NCBI RefSeq assembly: GCF_030053115.1
Contig: NZ_CP125619.1
Span: forward strand, 2,233,001-2,297,000
Direction of reading: 5' to 3'
DNA: 64,000 nt
Origin: Pseudomonas svalbardensis
Lineage (GTDB): Bacteria > Pseudomonadota > Gammaproteobacteria > Pseudomonadales > Pseudomonadaceae
Below are positions 54,141-64,000 of this stretch, piece by piece. The number at the start of each line of letters is the position of its first letter. Position 1 is the stretch's first letter. A model generated the notes under the pieces. The model was not told where the DNA came from. It did no database searches and saw nothing but the letters and a program-made list of their open reading frames with translations. The position numbers were made by a program, and so were the translations under genes.

Positions 54141-55562
54141 ATGCCGCTGGTAGGCGTCAGAGTCTCGTTGGATACCGAAATGCAGAAATTTCTCGCAGAG
54201 AAGACTGTTACTCCGAGTCCCGGACAGTATCCGCGGATGACGGCTGACAGCGCACAGGTATCGGCGGCGTCTGTGACGTGGACGAACGCGGAGCCGGACA
54301 CGCTGATGGAGCGGGTGCTTGCACCCGCCAACCTCAAGCGTGCGTATCAACGCGTAGTCAGCAACAAGGGCGCGCCGGGTGCCGATGGCATGACGGTCGA
54401 CGAATTGGCAGGCTACGTGAAACAGTATTGGCCGACCCTTAAGGCTCGGTTGCTGGCCGGTGAGTATCACCCACAAGGTGTACGCGCCGTCGACATTCCG
54501 AAACCCAAAGGCGGGACACGGCAGCTGGGTATCCCCTGCGTCGTGGATCGCCTGATCCAGCAGGCCTTGCTGCAACAGCTCACGCCGATCTTCGACCCTC
54601 TGTTCTCGGATTACAGCTACGGCTTTCGTCCGGGCAGAAGCGCTCACCAAGCCATCGAAACCGCTCGCGGCCATGTGGCAGCGGGTCACCGCTGGTGCGT
54701 GGAACTTGATCTGGAGAAATTCTTTGATCGGGTCAACCACGATGTCCTGATGGCTTACGTGGCGCGTCAAATCGAAGACAAGCGTGTGCTCACGTTGATC
54801 CGTCGTTACCTCGAAGCGGGAACGATGTCAGGTGGACTCGTCAGCCGACGGCAGGAAGGGACGCCGCAAGGCGGCCCGCTTTCGCCGTTGCTGTCGAACA
54901 TCCTGCTCAACGAACTCGACAGCGAACTGGAACGGCGGGGTCATCGCTTCGTGCGCTACGCCGACGACGCCAACATTTATGTGCGCAGTCGCCGTGCCGG
55001 CGAGCGAGTGATGGTCAGCGTCGAGTGCTTCCTGATCCAGCGTCTGAAACTGACGCTGAATAGGGAAAAGAGCCGCGTGGCAAGGCCTTGGGTCTGTGAT
55101 TATCTGGGTTATGGGATGAGCTGGCACCGACAGCCGAGACTAAGAGTGGCGACGAGGAGTCTGGGTCGCTTACGCGACCGACTCGCAGAGCTGCTACGCG
55201 GCGCGCGGGGTTGCAAGATGGCAACCGTCATCGTGCGGATAAACCCTGTGCTGCGTGGTTGGGCTGGGTACTTCAAGTTAACCCAAGGCAAGCGAGCGCT
55301 GGAGAAACTGGATGGCTGGGTGCGTCGTAAGCTGCGCTGCGCCGTATGGCGTCAATGGAAGCAGCCCTCAACAAGGGCTCGTAACTTGATACGCCTGGGG
55401 CTCAGTAGGCATCGCGCCTGCATATCAGCGTTCAATGGCCGAGGCCCATGGTGGAACTCGGGAGCGCCACACATGAATCAGGCGCTACCGAAGAAACTGT
55501 GGGATCGGCTTGGTCTGGTCTCAATACTGAATACGATAACTCGGCTTAATCGCATAACTTGA
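54141..55562 (+). CDS. ltrA: Group II intron reverse transcriptase/maturase
   Basis: A product of about 473 residues if started at the ATG at 54141 (MPLVGVRVSLDTEMQKFLAE); an earlier frame start at 54042 lies in RNA domain sequence and another Met is 13 codons on. Reverse-transcriptase motifs are GVRAVDIPKPKGGTRQLGIP, YGFRPGRSAHQAI, GGPLSPLLSNILLNELD and the active YADD in RYADDANIYV. A maturase X domain follows (GWAGYFKLTQGKRALEKLDG). It ends NGRGPWWNSGAPHMNQAL without an HNH endonuclease, as in terminator-targeting introns. The stop overlaps domain V. No frameshift is visible, so it may be active. Confidence 0.9.
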   Translation: MPLVGVRVSLDTEMQKFLAEKTVTPSPGQYPRMTADSAQVSAASVTWTNAEPDTLMERVLAPANLKRAYQRVVSNKGAPGADGMTVDELAGYVKQYWPTLKARLLAGEYHPQGVRAVDIPKPKGGTRQLGIPCVVDRLIQQALLQQLTPIFDPLFSDYSYGFRPGRSAHQAIETARGHVAAGHRWCVELDLEKFFDRVNHDVLMAYVARQIEDKRVLTLIRRYLEAGTMSGGLVSRRQEGTPQGGPLSPLLSNILLNELDSELERRGHRFVRYADDANIYVRSRRAGERVMVSVECFLIQRLKLTLNREKSRVARPWVCDYLGYGMSWHRQPRLRVATRSLGRLRDRLAELLRGARGCKMATVIVRINPVLRGWAGYFKLTQGKRALEKLDGWVRRKLRCAVWRQWKQPSTRARNLIRLGLSRHRACISAFNGRGPWWNSGAPHMNQALPKKLWDRLGLVSILNTITRLNRIT

Positions 55563-55596
55563 ACCGCCGTATACGGATCCGTACGTACGGTGGTGT
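55561..55596 (+). ncRNA. Group II intron domain V
   Basis: The helix ACCGCCGTA pairs with TACGGTGGT (nine pairs with one G-T). The apical part ACGG-AT-CCGT closes the loop. The catalytic triad CGC is in ACCGCCGT. Confidence 0.8.
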
Positions 55597-55703
55597 GAGA
55601 GGACGGCGGCTGTAAAGCCGCCTCCTACTCGATCAGCCGACGACAGATCGTTCCCGGCAGGTCACAAACAGCACACGCCTCTGGCGTCCCGGTCCGGCGG
55701 CCT

Positions 55704-55709
55704 TATAAT
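55704..55709 (+). promoter_or_regulatory. Possible -10 of the truA promoter
   Basis: A consensus TATAAT lies 71 bases after the intron end and 65 before the truA ATG. The -35 region (CTGGCG at 17 bases spacing) is weak. It shows that the intron went in upstream of the truA promoter. Confidence 0.4.
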
Positions 55710-55774
55710 GCCCGCCTTTGCGTACATCAGCAGGCTGTCACTCCTTGGCAAATATAGATAACCCGGCCGCCGAA

Positions 55775-56599
55775 ATGGTGGCCGACGGCTTTTTCCGGAT
55801 CGCGTTGGGCGTTGAATACAAAGGCTCGCGCTATCGCGGCTGGCAGCGCCAGGCTTCCGGCGTACTTACCGTGCAGGAAACGCTCGAAAAGGCCTTGTCC
55901 AAAGTCGCCGATTCACCCGTGTCGCTGCTCTGCGCCGGGCGTACGGATGCCGGCGTTCATGCGTGCGGTCAGGTGGTGCATTTCGATACCCAGGTCGAGC
56001 GTTCGATGAAAGCCTGGGTCATGGGCGCCAATATCAATTTGCCCCACGACGTCAGTGTCAGCTGGGCCAAGGTTATGCCGGCGCATTTTCATGCGCGGTT
56101 CAAGGCGATTGCCCGGCGCTATCGCTACGTGATCTACAACGATCAGATCCGCCCGGCGCACCTGAACGAAGAAATCACCTGGAACCACCGTCCGCTGGAC
56201 GTCGAACGCATGGCCGAGGCGGCGCAGTACCTGGTCGGTACCCACGATTTCAGCGCTTTCCGTGCCGGCCAGTGTCAGGCCAAGTCGCCGATCAAGGAGC
56301 TGCATCACCTGCGCGTCACGCGCCACGGCAAGATGATCGTGCTGGACATCCGCGCCAGCGCCTTCCTGCACCACATGGTGCGCAACATTGCTGGCGTGCT
56401 GATGACCATCGGTGCCGGCGAGCGCCCGGTGGAGTGGATGAAAGAAGTGCTGGAGAGCCGCATTCGCCGTTCCGGTGGGGTGACGGCGCATCCGTACGGC
56501 CTGTACCTGGTGCAGGTCGAGTACCGCGACGAGTTCGAATTGCCCGAGCGTTACATCGGGCCGCACTTCCTGACCGGCTTCTCGGAACTTGACGGCTGA
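55775..56599 (+). CDS. truA: tRNA pseudouridine(38-40) synthase TruA
   Basis: TruA modifies U38-40 in tRNA anticodon arms. From the ATG at 55775 (MVADGFFRIALGVEYKGSRY) it has 274 residues. The catalytic Asp is in LCAGRTDAGVHACGQVVHF; FRAGQCQAKSPIK and FLHHMVRNIAGVL are also conserved. TTG codons upstream (55718, 55743) keep the frame open and could be alternative starts. trpF follows after 63 bases. Confidence 0.94.
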   Translation: MVADGFFRIALGVEYKGSRYRGWQRQASGVLTVQETLEKALSKVADSPVSLLCAGRTDAGVHACGQVVHFDTQVERSMKAWVMGANINLPHDVSVSWAKVMPAHFHARFKAIARRYRYVIYNDQIRPAHLNEEITWNHRPLDVERMAEAAQYLVGTHDFSAFRAGQCQAKSPIKELHHLRVTRHGKMIVLDIRASAFLHHMVRNIAGVLMTIGAGERPVEWMKEVLESRIRRSGGVTAHPYGLYLVQVEYRDEFELPERYIGPHFLTGFSELDG

Positions 56600-56662
56600 C
56601 GCCCTCGAACGCTTTTGTTACCATCCGGGACTTTCTCGGATTTACCTTGGGGTTCTATCGAC

Positions 56663-57283
56663 ATGTCGGCCATTCGCAGCAAGATTTGCGGGATTACCCG
56701 CATAGAAGATGCGTTGGCAGCGGTTGAGGCCGGGGCTGATGCGATCGGATTTGTGTTCTACGCCAAAAGCCCCCGGGCCGTGACGTTTCAGCAGGCGCGC
56801 TCGATCATCGAGGCGTTGCCGCCGTTCGTGACCACCGTAGGGTTGTTCGTCAACGCCAGCCGCTGCGAGTTGGGGGAAATCCTCGACGCCGTGCCGCTGG
56901 ACCTGTTGCAGTTCCACGGCGACGAAACCGCGGCCGACTGCGAAGAATGGAATCGTCCGTACATCAAGGCGCTGCGGGTCAAGGCCGGTGACGATATCGC
57001 GGCTGCGTGCGATGCGTTTCCAAGTGCCAGCGGTATCCTGCTCGACGCCTACGTTGAAGGCGTACCCGGCGGAACCGGTGAAGCGTTTGACTGGTCTCTG
57101 ATACCGCAAGGCTTGAGCAAACCGATCATCCTGGCGGGTGGCTTGACGCTGGACAACGTCGCCGAGGCGATTGCAAGGGTTCGGCCTTATGCCGTGGACG
57201 TCAGCGGTGGGGTGGAGGCGAGCAAGGGCATCAAGGATCACGCAAAGATTCAGGCATTCATTAAAGCGGTACGCGGTAGCTGA
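56663..57283 (+). CDS. trpF: Phosphoribosylanthranilate isomerase
   Basis: TrpF (206 residues) performs the Amadori rearrangement of the tryptophan pathway. The start [20 protein letters not shown] carries the catalytic Cys; the TIM-barrel phosphate-binding [16 protein letters not shown] and the Asp in [16 protein letters not shown] complete the site. The rest of the trp genes are elsewhere, as is normal for Pseudomonas. Confidence 0.95.
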   Translation: MSAIRSKICGITRIEDALAAVEAGADAIGFVFYAKSPRAVTFQQARSIIEALPPFVTTVGLFVNASRCELGEILDAVPLDLLQFHGDETAADCEEWNRPYIKALRVKAGDDIAAACDAFPSASGILLDAYVEGVPGGTGEAFDWSLIPQGLSKPIILAGGLTLDNVAEAIARVRPYAVDVSGGVEASKGIKDHAKIQAFIKAVRGS

Positions 57284-57465
57284 TGTGACGGCTGGCACAC
57301 TGCCGCCGTCCACAGGCATGGCTGAGGGTTTTTGGGGTGTACGCAGGTCACGTTTAGCTGATCCGGCAACCCATCGATCATCGCCACACACATGAATTTA
57401 GCTCAAGGGCATACGCGGGGCTGCGAACCAAAGCGTTCGGGCCGCCGGTACTGGAGAAAGAAAGC

Positions 57466-58386
57466 ATGAGCAACTGGTTAGTAGACAAACTGATCCCTTC
57501 GATCATGCGTTCCGAGGTCAAGAAGAGCTCGGTGCCTGAAGGTCTGTGGCACAAATGCCCGTCTTGCGAGGCTGTGCTGTATCGTCCGGAGCTGGAAAAG
57601 ACCCTGGACGTTTGCCCCAAGTGCAATCACCACATGCGTATTGGCGCTCGCGCTCGTATTGATATCTTCCTCGACGCTGAAGGCCGTGCCGAACTGGGCG
57701 CGGACCTGGAGCCGGTTGACCGTCTGAAGTTCCGCGACGGCAAGAAGTACAAGGATCGCCTGACAGCTGCGCAAAAGGCGACCGGCGAAAAAGACGCACT
57801 GATCTCCATGAGCGGCTCCCTGTTGGGCATGCCGGTAGTGGTTTCGGCCTTCGAATTCTCCTTCATGGGTGGTTCGATGGGCGCCATCGTTGGTGAGCGT
57901 TTTGTTCGCGCCGCCAACTACGCGCTGGAAAACCGTTGCCCGATGATCTGCTTCGCCGCTTCCGGCGGTGCGCGGATGCAGGAAGCCCTGATCTCCCTGA
58001 TGCAAATGGCCAAGACCTCCGCGGTACTGGCGCGTCTGCGTGAAGAAGGCATTCCGTTCATCTCTGTGCTGACCGACCCGGTCTACGGTGGTGTTTCCGC
58101 CAGTCTGGCGATGCTCGGTGACGTGATTGTTGGTGAGCCAAAGGCCCTGATCGGCTTCGCCGGGCCGCGCGTGATCGAGCAAACCGTGCGTGAAAAACTG
58201 CCGGAAGGCTTCCAGCGCAGCGAGTTCCTGCTGGAACACGGTGCGATCGACATGATCATCCACCGTCAGGAGCTGCGTCCGCGTCTGGGCAATCTGCTGG
58301 CACAAATGATGGGCCTGCCGACGCCGAAATTCGTCGCCGCGCCAATCGAGCCAATCGTAGTTCCACCGGTACCCGCCAACATATGA
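57466..58386 (+). CDS. accD: Acetyl-CoA carboxylase carboxyltransferase subunit beta
   Basis: AccD (306 residues) transfers carboxyl groups to acetyl-CoA together with AccA in fatty-acid synthesis. The zinc ribbon [20 protein letters not shown] is followed by CPKCNHH. The carboxyltransferase core has [16 protein letters not shown] and [20 protein letters not shown]. The start follows GGAGAAAG. folC overlaps its stop by four bases. Confidence 0.96.
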   Translation: MSNWLVDKLIPSIMRSEVKKSSVPEGLWHKCPSCEAVLYRPELEKTLDVCPKCNHHMRIGARARIDIFLDAEGRAELGADLEPVDRLKFRDGKKYKDRLTAAQKATGEKDALISMSGSLLGMPVVVSAFEFSFMGGSMGAIVGERFVRAANYALENRCPMICFAASGGARMQEALISLMQMAKTSAVLARLREEGIPFISVLTDPVYGGVSASLAMLGDVIVGEPKALIGFAGPRVIEQTVREKLPEGFQRSEFLLEHGAIDMIIHRQELRPRLGNLLAQMMGLPTPKFVAAPIEPIVVPPVPANI

Positions 58387-59690
58387 TCGAACGTACCCTT
58401 GGCGAGTGGCTCGCCTACCTTGAGCAGTTGCACCCTTCGGCCATCGACATGGGCCTGGAGCGCTCGCAACAGGTAGCGTCCCGCATGGGACTGGGCAAGC
58501 CGGCGCCTCGGGTGATCACGGTCACCGGCACCAATGGCAAAGGTTCTACCTGCGCATTCGTGGCTTCGTTGCTGCGGGCGCAGGGGCTGAACGTCGGTGT
58601 CTACAATTCTCCGCACCTGCTGCGTTACAACGAGCGGGTGCAGGTCAATGGCGTCGAAGCCACTGACGTCGAGCTGTGCGAAGCCTTTGCAGCGGTCGAG
58701 GCGGGCCGTGGCGACACTTCGCTGACGTACTTCGAAATGGGCACCCTGGCGGCGTTCTGGCTGTTCCAACACGCCAGTCTCGATGCGGTGGTGCTGGAAG
58801 TCGGGCTGGGCGGGCGTCTGGACACGGTCAACGTGGTCGATGCCGATATGGCGCTGGTCACCAGCATCGGTGTCGATCACGCGGACTATCTGGGTGATAC
58901 CCGTGAATCCGTAGCGTTCGAAAAGGCCGGCATCTTCCGCCAGGGCGCACCTGCGCTCTGTGGCGACCTGAATCCTCCACAGCCTCTGCTGGATAAAGCG
59001 CGAGAGCTCAATTGCCCGTTTTTCCTGCGTGGGCGCGATTTTGACCTCGGCATCACCGATCACAACTGGCAATGGCGCGGTCTTGACGCTCAAGGGCGAG
59101 TGGTCGAGCTGCATGATCTGCCGTTGCTCGATCTGCCGATGGAAAACGCCGCGCTGGCGTTGCAGGCTTACCTGTTGCTCGGTTTGCCTTGGGTGGATGC
59201 ACAAATTATTGCTGCGCTGAAAGCCACTCGGGTGGTCGGTCGCCTCGATCGCCGTCAGTTTGACTGGCAGGGCAAGCGCCTGAACCTGTTGCTGGACGTG
59301 GGGCATAACCCCCATGCGGCAGAGTATCTGGCTCGCCGTCTGGCCAGTCGTCCACCGGCCGGCAAGCGTCTGGCGGTGTTCGGATTGCTGGCGGACAAGG
59401 ATCTGGATGGTGTTGTCGGTGAATTGAATGCTAGTGTCCAGCAATGGGCCGTCGCGCCGCTGGATTCACCGCGAGCACGCCCGGTTGCCGATTTGCACGC
59501 GGCATTGCAGAACCTTGGCGCCTCGGTAGCGTCCTATGACAGCGTGGCCGCCGCCCTGGAAGGGCAGTGCGCGCTGGCGACGAACGACGACGAGATTCTG
59601 TTGTTCGGATCATTTTATTGTGTTGCCGAGGCCCTTGAATGGCTGGCCCGGCGCTCCACGGAGGAAGCGGCAAATGGCATTGCTGGATAA
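58383..59690 (+). CDS. folC: Bifunctional folylpolyglutamate/dihydrofolate synthase
   Basis: FolC (435 residues) adds glutamate to folates and makes dihydrofolate. The P-loop is [20 protein letters not shown], with [17 protein letters not shown] and [17 protein letters not shown]. The C-terminal Mur-ligase-like domain ends near [15 protein letters not shown]. It overlaps accD (ATGA) and the SPOR gene, giving one compact operon. Confidence 0.95.
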   Translation: MIERTLGEWLAYLEQLHPSAIDMGLERSQQVASRMGLGKPAPRVITVTGTNGKGSTCAFVASLLRAQGLNVGVYNSPHLLRYNERVQVNGVEATDVELCEAFAAVEAGRGDTSLTYFEMGTLAAFWLFQHASLDAVVLEVGLGGRLDTVNVVDADMALVTSIGVDHADYLGDTRESVAFEKAGIFRQGAPALCGDLNPPQPLLDKARELNCPFFLRGRDFDLGITDHNWQWRGLDAQGRVVELHDLPLLDLPMENAALALQAYLLLGLPWVDAQIIAALKATRVVGRLDRRQFDWQGKRLNLLLDVGHNPHAAEYLARRLASRPPAGKRLAVFGLLADKDLDGVVGELNASVQQWAVAPLDSPRARPVADLHAALQNLGASVASYDSVAAALEGQCALATNDDEILLFGSFYCVAEALEWLARRSTEEAANGIAG

Positions 59691-60333
59691 GGCATACAAA
59701 CAGCGCATGGTTGGCGCCCTGGTTCTGGTGGCGCTGGCGGTGATTTTCCTGCCGATGCTGTTTTCCCGTCAGGATGAACAGCGTCAAGTGACGGTTGAAG
59801 CCCCGGCTGCGCCGCAAGCGCCTGCGGTGCCGCAAGTTCAGGTCGAACCGGTGGTGGTGCCTGAGCCGCAAGCGCTGCCTCAGGAGCCTGTGCCGAGTGA
59901 TGACGAAATCGCTCAGCAAGAAGCACCGTCGACAGCGATTGCCCCGAGTGTACCGGTGGCGCCTGCGCCTGCCGCCAAACCGGTCGCTCCGGCTCCTGTT
60001 CCGGTCGTCAAGCCTGCGACAGCACCTACCCAGCCCATCACAGCTGCACCGGGCAAGCCGGACACGACTCAAAGTCGCGTCGATGCCAATGGCCTGTCGG
60101 TCAGTTGGTCGGTGCAACTGGCCAGCCTGTCGAGCCGTGCAAGTGCAGAAAGCCTGCAGAAATCCCTGCGCAGCCAGGGCTACAACGCCTACATTCGTAC
60201 TGCCGACGGCAAGAATAGGGTGTTTGTCGGACCGCTGATCGAGCGGGCAGAAGCCGATCGTTTGCGTGACTTGTTGAGTCGCCAGCAGAACCTCAAGGGT
60301 TTTGTGGTGCGTTTCCAGCCTGAGCGTGGTTAA
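59674..60333 (+). CDS. SPOR-domain membrane protein (DedD-like)
   Basis: A 219-residue protein beginning [20 protein letters not shown], 17 bases inside folC, with GGAGG upstream. A transmembrane helix at about 12-30 is followed by a Pro/Ala/Val-rich periplasmic linker of about 110 residues. A C-terminal SPOR domain (VQLASLSSRASAESLQKSLR, NRVFVGPLIERAEADRLRDL) binds denuded glycan at the septum. It probably acts in cell division. Confidence 0.85.
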   Translation: MALLDKAYKQRMVGALVLVALAVIFLPMLFSRQDEQRQVTVEAPAAPQAPAVPQVQVEPVVVPEPQALPQEPVPSDDEIAQQEAPSTAIAPSVPVAPAPAAKPVAPAPVPVVKPATAPTQPITAAPGKPDTTQSRVDANGLSVSWSVQLASLSSRASAESLQKSLRSQGYNAYIRTADGKNRVFVGPLIERAEADRLRDLLSRQQNLKGFVVRFQPERG

Positions 60334-60431
60334 AACTAGCGCCCCGATTTGAAATGCACTGACAATCGCAGCTTACCGATAGCCATGCGCTCTGCTAAAA
60401 TGCGCCGCCTTATCCGTCTGTAGGCTGCACT

Positions 60432-60992
60432 GTGCCATTTACCTGGGTTGACTGGGCGATCGTTGCAATCGTCGCCATCTCCGCATTGATCAGTCTGAGC
60501 CGCGGCTTCGTCAAGGAAGCACTGTCGCTGGTGACCTGGATCATCGCAGGAGTCGTCGCCTGGATGTTCGGTGGTTCATTGTCCGAGTACCTCGCCGGAT
60601 ACATCCAAACGCCGTCGGCCCGTGTGATCACGGGCTGTGCCATCATGTTTGTCGCCACGTTAATCGTAGGCGCGATGATCAATTATCTTATCGGCGAATT
60701 GGTTCGCGTCACCGGGCTGTCCGGGACCGATCGATTCCTCGGCATGGCCTTCGGCGCCGCGCGTGGCGTGTTGCTGGTGGTCGTGGCGGTCGGGCTATTG
60801 AGCCTGGGGCCGGTACAGCAGGACGGGTGGTGGCAAGAGTCACAGCTCGTGCCAAAATTTCTATTGGTTGCAGACTGGTCCAAAAACCTGATTCTGGGGT
60901 GGAGCAGTCAGTGGCTTGCCAGCGGTATCAGCGTACCCGCTGAGATACCGTTCAAGGAGCACCTCTTGCCGATGGCCAAAACGCCTCAGTGA
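60432..60992 (+). CDS. cvpA: CvpA family membrane protein
   Basis: A 186-residue inner-membrane protein with four hydrophobic segments, starting at GTG (MPFTWVDWAIVAIVAISALI). The family pattern LSRGFVKEALSLVTWIIAGV and GTDRFLGMAFGAARGVLLVV is clear. It was named for its need in colicin V production and sits before purF in many gammaproteobacteria; its molecular role is unsettled. Confidence 0.9.
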   Translation: MPFTWVDWAIVAIVAISALISLSRGFVKEALSLVTWIIAGVVAWMFGGSLSEYLAGYIQTPSARVITGCAIMFVATLIVGAMINYLIGELVRVTGLSGTDRFLGMAFGAARGVLLVVVAVGLLSLGPVQQDGWWQESQLVPKFLLVADWSKNLILGWSSQWLASGISVPAEIPFKEHLLPMAKTPQ

Positions 60993-61033
60993 GTTGTGTT
61001 CAGTTCAGATCCATTAAGTAGGGGTTGCGTCGC

Positions 61034-62539
61034 ATGTGTGGCATCGTCGGTATCGTCGGTAAGTCGAACGTCAATCAGGCGCTGTATGACGCGCTAACCG
61101 TCCTCCAGCACCGCGGCCAGGACGCTGCCGGTATCGTGACCAGCCATGATGGCCGGTTATTCCTGCGCAAGGACAATGGCCTGGTGCGTGACGTGTTCCA
61201 TCAACGTCACATGCAGCGCCTGGTCGGCCACATGGGTATTGGTCATGTGCGTTACCCGACCGCGGGCAGCTCGACTTCGGCCGAAGCCCAACCGTTTTAC
61301 GTCAACTCGCCTTACGGCATCACCCTGGCGCACAACGGTAACCTGACCAACGTTGAGCAGCTGGCCAAGGAGATTTACGAGTCTGACCTGCGCCACGTCA
61401 ACACCAACTCCGATTCGGAAGTGCTGCTTAACGTGTTCGCGCACGAACTGGCCCAGCGCGGCAAGTTGCAGCCAACTGAAGAAGACGTGTTCGCCGCTGT
61501 TACAGACGTGCACAACCGTTGCGTCGGTGGTTACGCGGTCGTGGCGATGGTGACGGGTTACGGCATCGTCGGTTTCCGCGACCCGCATGGCATCCGCCCG
61601 ATTGTCTTCGGTCAGCGTCACACGGATGAAGGCGTCGAGTACATGATCGCCTCCGAAAGCGTCTCTCTGGACGTGCTCGGTTTCACCCTGATTCGCGACC
61701 TCGCGCCGGGCGAAGCGGTCTACATCACTGAAGACGGCAAGCTGCACACCCGTCAGTGTGCGACCAACCCGTCCCTGACCCCGTGCATCTTCGAACACGT
61801 TTACCTGGCGCGTCCGGATTCGATCATCGACGGCGTGTCGGTCTACAAGGCCCGCCTGCGCATGGGCGAGAAACTCGCCGAGAAGATCCTGCGCGAGCGT
61901 CCAGAACACGACATCGACGTGGTTATCCCGATTCCGGACACCAGCCGTACCGCGGCCCTGGAGCTGGCGAACCACTTGGGCGTCAAGTTCCGCGAAGGCT
62001 TCGTGAAGAACCGCTACATCGGCCGGACCTTCATCATGCCGGGCCAGGCGGCACGGAAAAAATCCGTACGCCAGAAGCTCAACGCCATCGAGCTGGAATT
62101 CCGCGGCAAGAACGTGATGCTGGTGGACGACTCCATCGTTCGCGGCACCACCTGCAAGCAGATCATCCAGATGGCCCGCGAAGCCGGCGCCAAAAATGTC
62201 TACTTCTGCTCCGCGGCACCGGCCGTTCGTTACCCGAACGTTTACGGCATCGACATGCCGAGCGCTCACGAGTTGATCGCGCACAACCGTTCAACCCAGG
62301 ACGTGGCTGATCTGATCGGCGCTGACTGGTTGATCTATCAGGACTTGCCTGACTTGATCGAAGCGGTCGGTGGCGGCAAGATCAAGATCGAGAAGTTCGA
62401 TTGCGCGGTGTTCGACGGCCAGTACGTCACCGGCGACGTCGACGAGGCTTACCTGAACAAGATCGAGCAGGCACGTAACGATGCCTCCAAGGTCAAGACG
62501 CAGGCAGTCAGTGCGATCATTGATCTGTATAACAACTGA
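61034..62539 (+). CDS. purF: Amidophosphoribosyltransferase
   Basis: PurF (501 residues) makes phosphoribosylamine from PRPP and glutamine, the first step of purine synthesis. The start at 61034 puts Cys directly after Met ([20 protein letters not shown]), which is required for the glutaminase nucleophile, so the three codons before it are not used. The PRPP loop is [20 protein letters not shown] longer leader frame is rejected for that reason. Confidence 0.96.
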   Translation: MCGIVGIVGKSNVNQALYDALTVLQHRGQDAAGIVTSHDGRLFLRKDNGLVRDVFHQRHMQRLVGHMGIGHVRYPTAGSSTSAEAQPFYVNSPYGITLAHNGNLTNVEQLAKEIYESDLRHVNTNSDSEVLLNVFAHELAQRGKLQPTEEDVFAAVTDVHNRCVGGYAVVAMVTGYGIVGFRDPHGIRPIVFGQRHTDEGVEYMIASESVSLDVLGFTLIRDLAPGEAVYITEDGKLHTRQCATNPSLTPCIFEHVYLARPDSIIDGVSVYKARLRMGEKLAEKILRERPEHDIDVVIPIPDTSRTAALELANHLGVKFREGFVKNRYIGRTFIMPGQAARKKSVRQKLNAIELEFRGKNVMLVDDSIVRGTTCKQIIQMAREAGAKNVYFCSAAPAVRYPNVYGIDMPSAHELIAHNRSTQDVADLIGADWLIYQDLPDLIEAVGGGKIKIEKFDCAVFDGQYVTGDVDEAYLNKIEQARNDASKVKTQAVSAIIDLYNN

Positions 62540-62546
62540 GTAACTA

Positions 62547-62569
62547 CCGGCCCTGAGGGGCCGGTTTTG
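62547..62569 (+). terminator. Possible terminator of purF
   Basis: The stem ACCGGCCC/GGGCCGGT has a short TTTTG tail. metZ begins 36 bases later, so readthrough is likely to matter. Confidence 0.65.
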
Positions 62570-62604
62570 TATCTACTAAAAAGAGCAAGGCAAGGAGTGA
62601 CAGC

Positions 62605-63816
62605 ATGAGTCAGGATTGGGATGCCGGTCGGCTGGACAGCGACCTCGAAGGCGTAGCGTTCGACACCCTGGCCGTACGCGCCGGTCAGCACCGCACGCCG
62701 GAAGGCGAACACGGTGACCCGATGTTCTTCACTTCCAGCTACGTATTCCGTACCGCTGCTGATGCGGCGGCACGCTTTGCCGGTGAAGTGCCGGGTAACG
62801 TTTACTCGCGCTACACCAACCCGACCGTGCGCGCGTTCGAAGAGCGCATTGCCGCACTGGAAAGCGCCGAGCAAGCCGTGGCCACGGCGACCGGCATGGC
62901 CGCGATCATGGCGGTGGTGATGAGCCTCTGCAGCGCTGGTGATCACGTACTGGTGTCGCGCAGCGTGTTCGGTTCGACCATCAGCCTGTTCGAAAAGTAC
63001 TTCAAGCGCTTCGGCATCGAAGTCGATTACGTGCCCTTGGCGGATTTATCCGGTTGGGATGCGGCGATCAAGGCCAACACTAAATTGCTGTTCGTCGAAT
63101 CGCCGTCCAACCCGCTGGCTGAACTGGTGGACATCGCCGAGTTATCGAAAATCGCTCACGCCAAAGGCGCGATGCTGGTGGTCGACAACTGCTTCTGCAC
63201 CCCTGCGTTGCAGCAGCCGCTGAAGATGGGCGCGGACATCGTCGTGCACTCGGCGACCAAGTTCATCGACGGCCAGGGCCGTTGCATGGGCGGTGTTGTG
63301 GCCGGTCGCAGCGAACAGATGAAAGAAGTCGTCGGTTTCCTGCGGACTGCCGGGCCGACCCTGAGCCCGTTCAACGCCTGGATCTTCCTCAAGGGCCTGG
63401 AAACCTTGAGCCTGCGCATGAAGGCTCACTGCGCCAATGCCCAGCAACTGGCCGAATGGCTGGAGCAGCAGGAAGGTATCGAGAAAGTCCATTACGCCGG
63501 TCTCAAAAGCCATCCGCAGCACGAGTTGGCCCTGCGTCAGCAGAAAGGCTTTGGTGCGGTCGTCAGTTTCGAGGTCAAGGGCGGCAAAGAGGGCGCCTGG
63601 CGCTTTATCGATGCGACTCGCCTGATTTCCATCACCGCGAACCTCGGTGACAGCAAAACCACCATTACGCACCCGAGCACTACCTCCCACGGCCGTCTGG
63701 CGCCGCAAGAGCGTGAAGCAGCGGGAATTCGTGACAGCCTGATCCGCATCGCGGTCGGTCTGGAAGACGTGGCAGACCTGCAAGCCGATCTGGCGCGCGG
63801 GTTGGCTGCCTTGTGA
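62605..63816 (+). CDS. metZ: O-succinylhomoserine sulfhydrylase
   Basis: MetZ (403 residues) makes homocysteine from O-succinylhomoserine and sulfide. It is a cystathionine-gamma-synthase-type PLP enzyme. The PLP-Lys is in [19 protein letters not shown], with [20 protein letters not shown] and [21 protein letters not shown] good AAGGAG site precedes the ATG. The following SDR gene overlaps its stop (GTGA). Confidence 0.94.
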   Translation: MSQDWDAGRLDSDLEGVAFDTLAVRAGQHRTPEGEHGDPMFFTSSYVFRTAADAAARFAGEVPGNVYSRYTNPTVRAFEERIAALESAEQAVATATGMAAIMAVVMSLCSAGDHVLVSRSVFGSTISLFEKYFKRFGIEVDYVPLADLSGWDAAIKANTKLLFVESPSNPLAELVDIAELSKIAHAKGAMLVVDNCFCTPALQQPLKMGADIVVHSATKFIDGQGRCMGGVVAGRSEQMKEVVGFLRTAGPTLSPFNAWIFLKGLETLSLRMKAHCANAQQLAEWLEQQEGIEKVHYAGLKSHPQHELALRQQKGFGAVVSFEVKGGKEGAWRFIDATRLISITANLGDSKTTITHPSTTSHGRLAPQEREAAGIRDSLIRIAVGLEDVADLQADLARGLAAL

Positions 63817-64000
63817 TCGAGTTGTCCACGCCGACCACTGGCACCAACGGCCGCGTTGCACTGGTCACGGGTGCTGCGCGGGGCATTGGTCTGGGGATCT
63901 CGGCCTGGCTGATCAGCGAAGGCTGGCAAGTGGTGCTGACTGATCTTGATCGGGTACGCGGTTCGAAAGTGGCGAAGGTGCTCGGCGACAACGCCTGGTT
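63813..64000 (+). CDS. Short-chain dehydrogenase/reductase, 5' end only
   Basis: The first 62 codons are visible, starting at GTG that overlaps the metZ stop by four bases. [20 protein letters not shown] is the TGxxxGIG cofactor loop of classical SDRs and VVLTDLDR ends the second strand, where Asp favours NAD(H). The rest lies beyond the window, so the substrate cannot be judged. Confidence 0.85.
   Translation, partial: MIELSTPTTGTNGRVALVTGAARGIGLGISAWLISEGWQVVLTDLDRVRGSKVAKVLGDNAW

Larger units (their letters stand above)
53715..55633 (+). mobile_element. Group II intron, class C features
   Basis: The element begins GTGCGCC at the last T of the fimV terminator and ends CTACTCGAT at 55633, about 1919 bases. 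The first 420 bases have no gene and hold RNA domains I-III. The encoded reverse transcriptase occupies domain IV. Domain V (55561-55596) and a domain VI hairpin GGCGGCTGTAAAGCCGCC with a bulged A complete the ribozyme. The domain V triad is CGC (55565-55567) rather than AGC, and insertion after a terminator hairpin is the known habit of class C introns. AAAC at 53934 could be EBS1 pairing with the GTTT before the intron. Confidence 0.85.

Noticed and set aside
61025..61033. Start of purF three codons upstream
   Set aside because: The glutaminase Cys must be the residue after Met, which fixes the start at 61034.

Overview
The window is a chromosomal segment of a Pseudomonas from the fluorescens group. 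Evidence for this is the G+C-rich coding bias, the short palindromic repeats carrying the GAGCCTGCTCGCGA core, and two long blocks of gene order that match, as I recall it, Pseudomonas aeruginosa: copS-copR-cupredoxin-queF-HAD-mlaA-rssB-rssC-tal-dusA, and tyrB/uvrB/gltX/tRNAs/TetR/hydrolase/thioesterase/dusC followed by LysR-leuC-leuD-methyltransferase-leuB-asd-usg-fimV-truA-trpF-accD-folC-SPOR-cvpA-purF-metZ. The synteny statement is recollection and was not searched.

Layout. 1-2065: copper-responsive two-component system with a cupredoxin; the regulator gene has lost about 77 internal codons. 2127-9205: queuosine, envelope lipid, RpoS-control, pentose-phosphate and tRNA-modification genes. 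9206-15600: accessory stretch with a DUF3077-like gene under a structured leader, a small lipoprotein, a PheC-like periplasmic protein, small unknown genes, two L,D-transpeptidases and a glycosyltransferase-like gene of lower G+C. 15652-28814: LysR/HAD/aldolase cluster, two c-di-GMP enzymes, a broken DUF1254 gene, xthA, an arylamine N-acetyltransferase and a nucleobase permease. 29006-42967: tRNA-Asn, small genes, tyrB, uvrB, a transporter remnant, gltX, a duplicated tRNA-Ala/tRNA-Glu array, a TetR-led gene set and a five-PAS GGDEF/EAL protein. 43027-64000: leucine biosynthesis, aspartate-semialdehyde dehydrogenase, fimV, a group II intron, then a dense housekeeping run ending in a truncated SDR gene.

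The most notable items are: (1) a 160-bp near-complete palindrome between the LysR gene and leuC that looks like a MITE-like insertion; (2) a group II intron placed exactly after the T-run of the fimV terminator, with a CGC triad in domain V as in class C introns; (3) a promoter-linked, hairpin-rich leader in front of the DUF3077-like gene; (4) three genes or remnants (copR, DUF1254, DHA2-type MFS) that each carry an internal deletion; (5) two pseudoenzymes that have lost catalytic residues (a phosphonatase-like HAD and the Asd paralogue Usg). I found no CRISPR array, prophage, integron or toxin-antitoxin pair. All family calls rest on reading motifs by eye.
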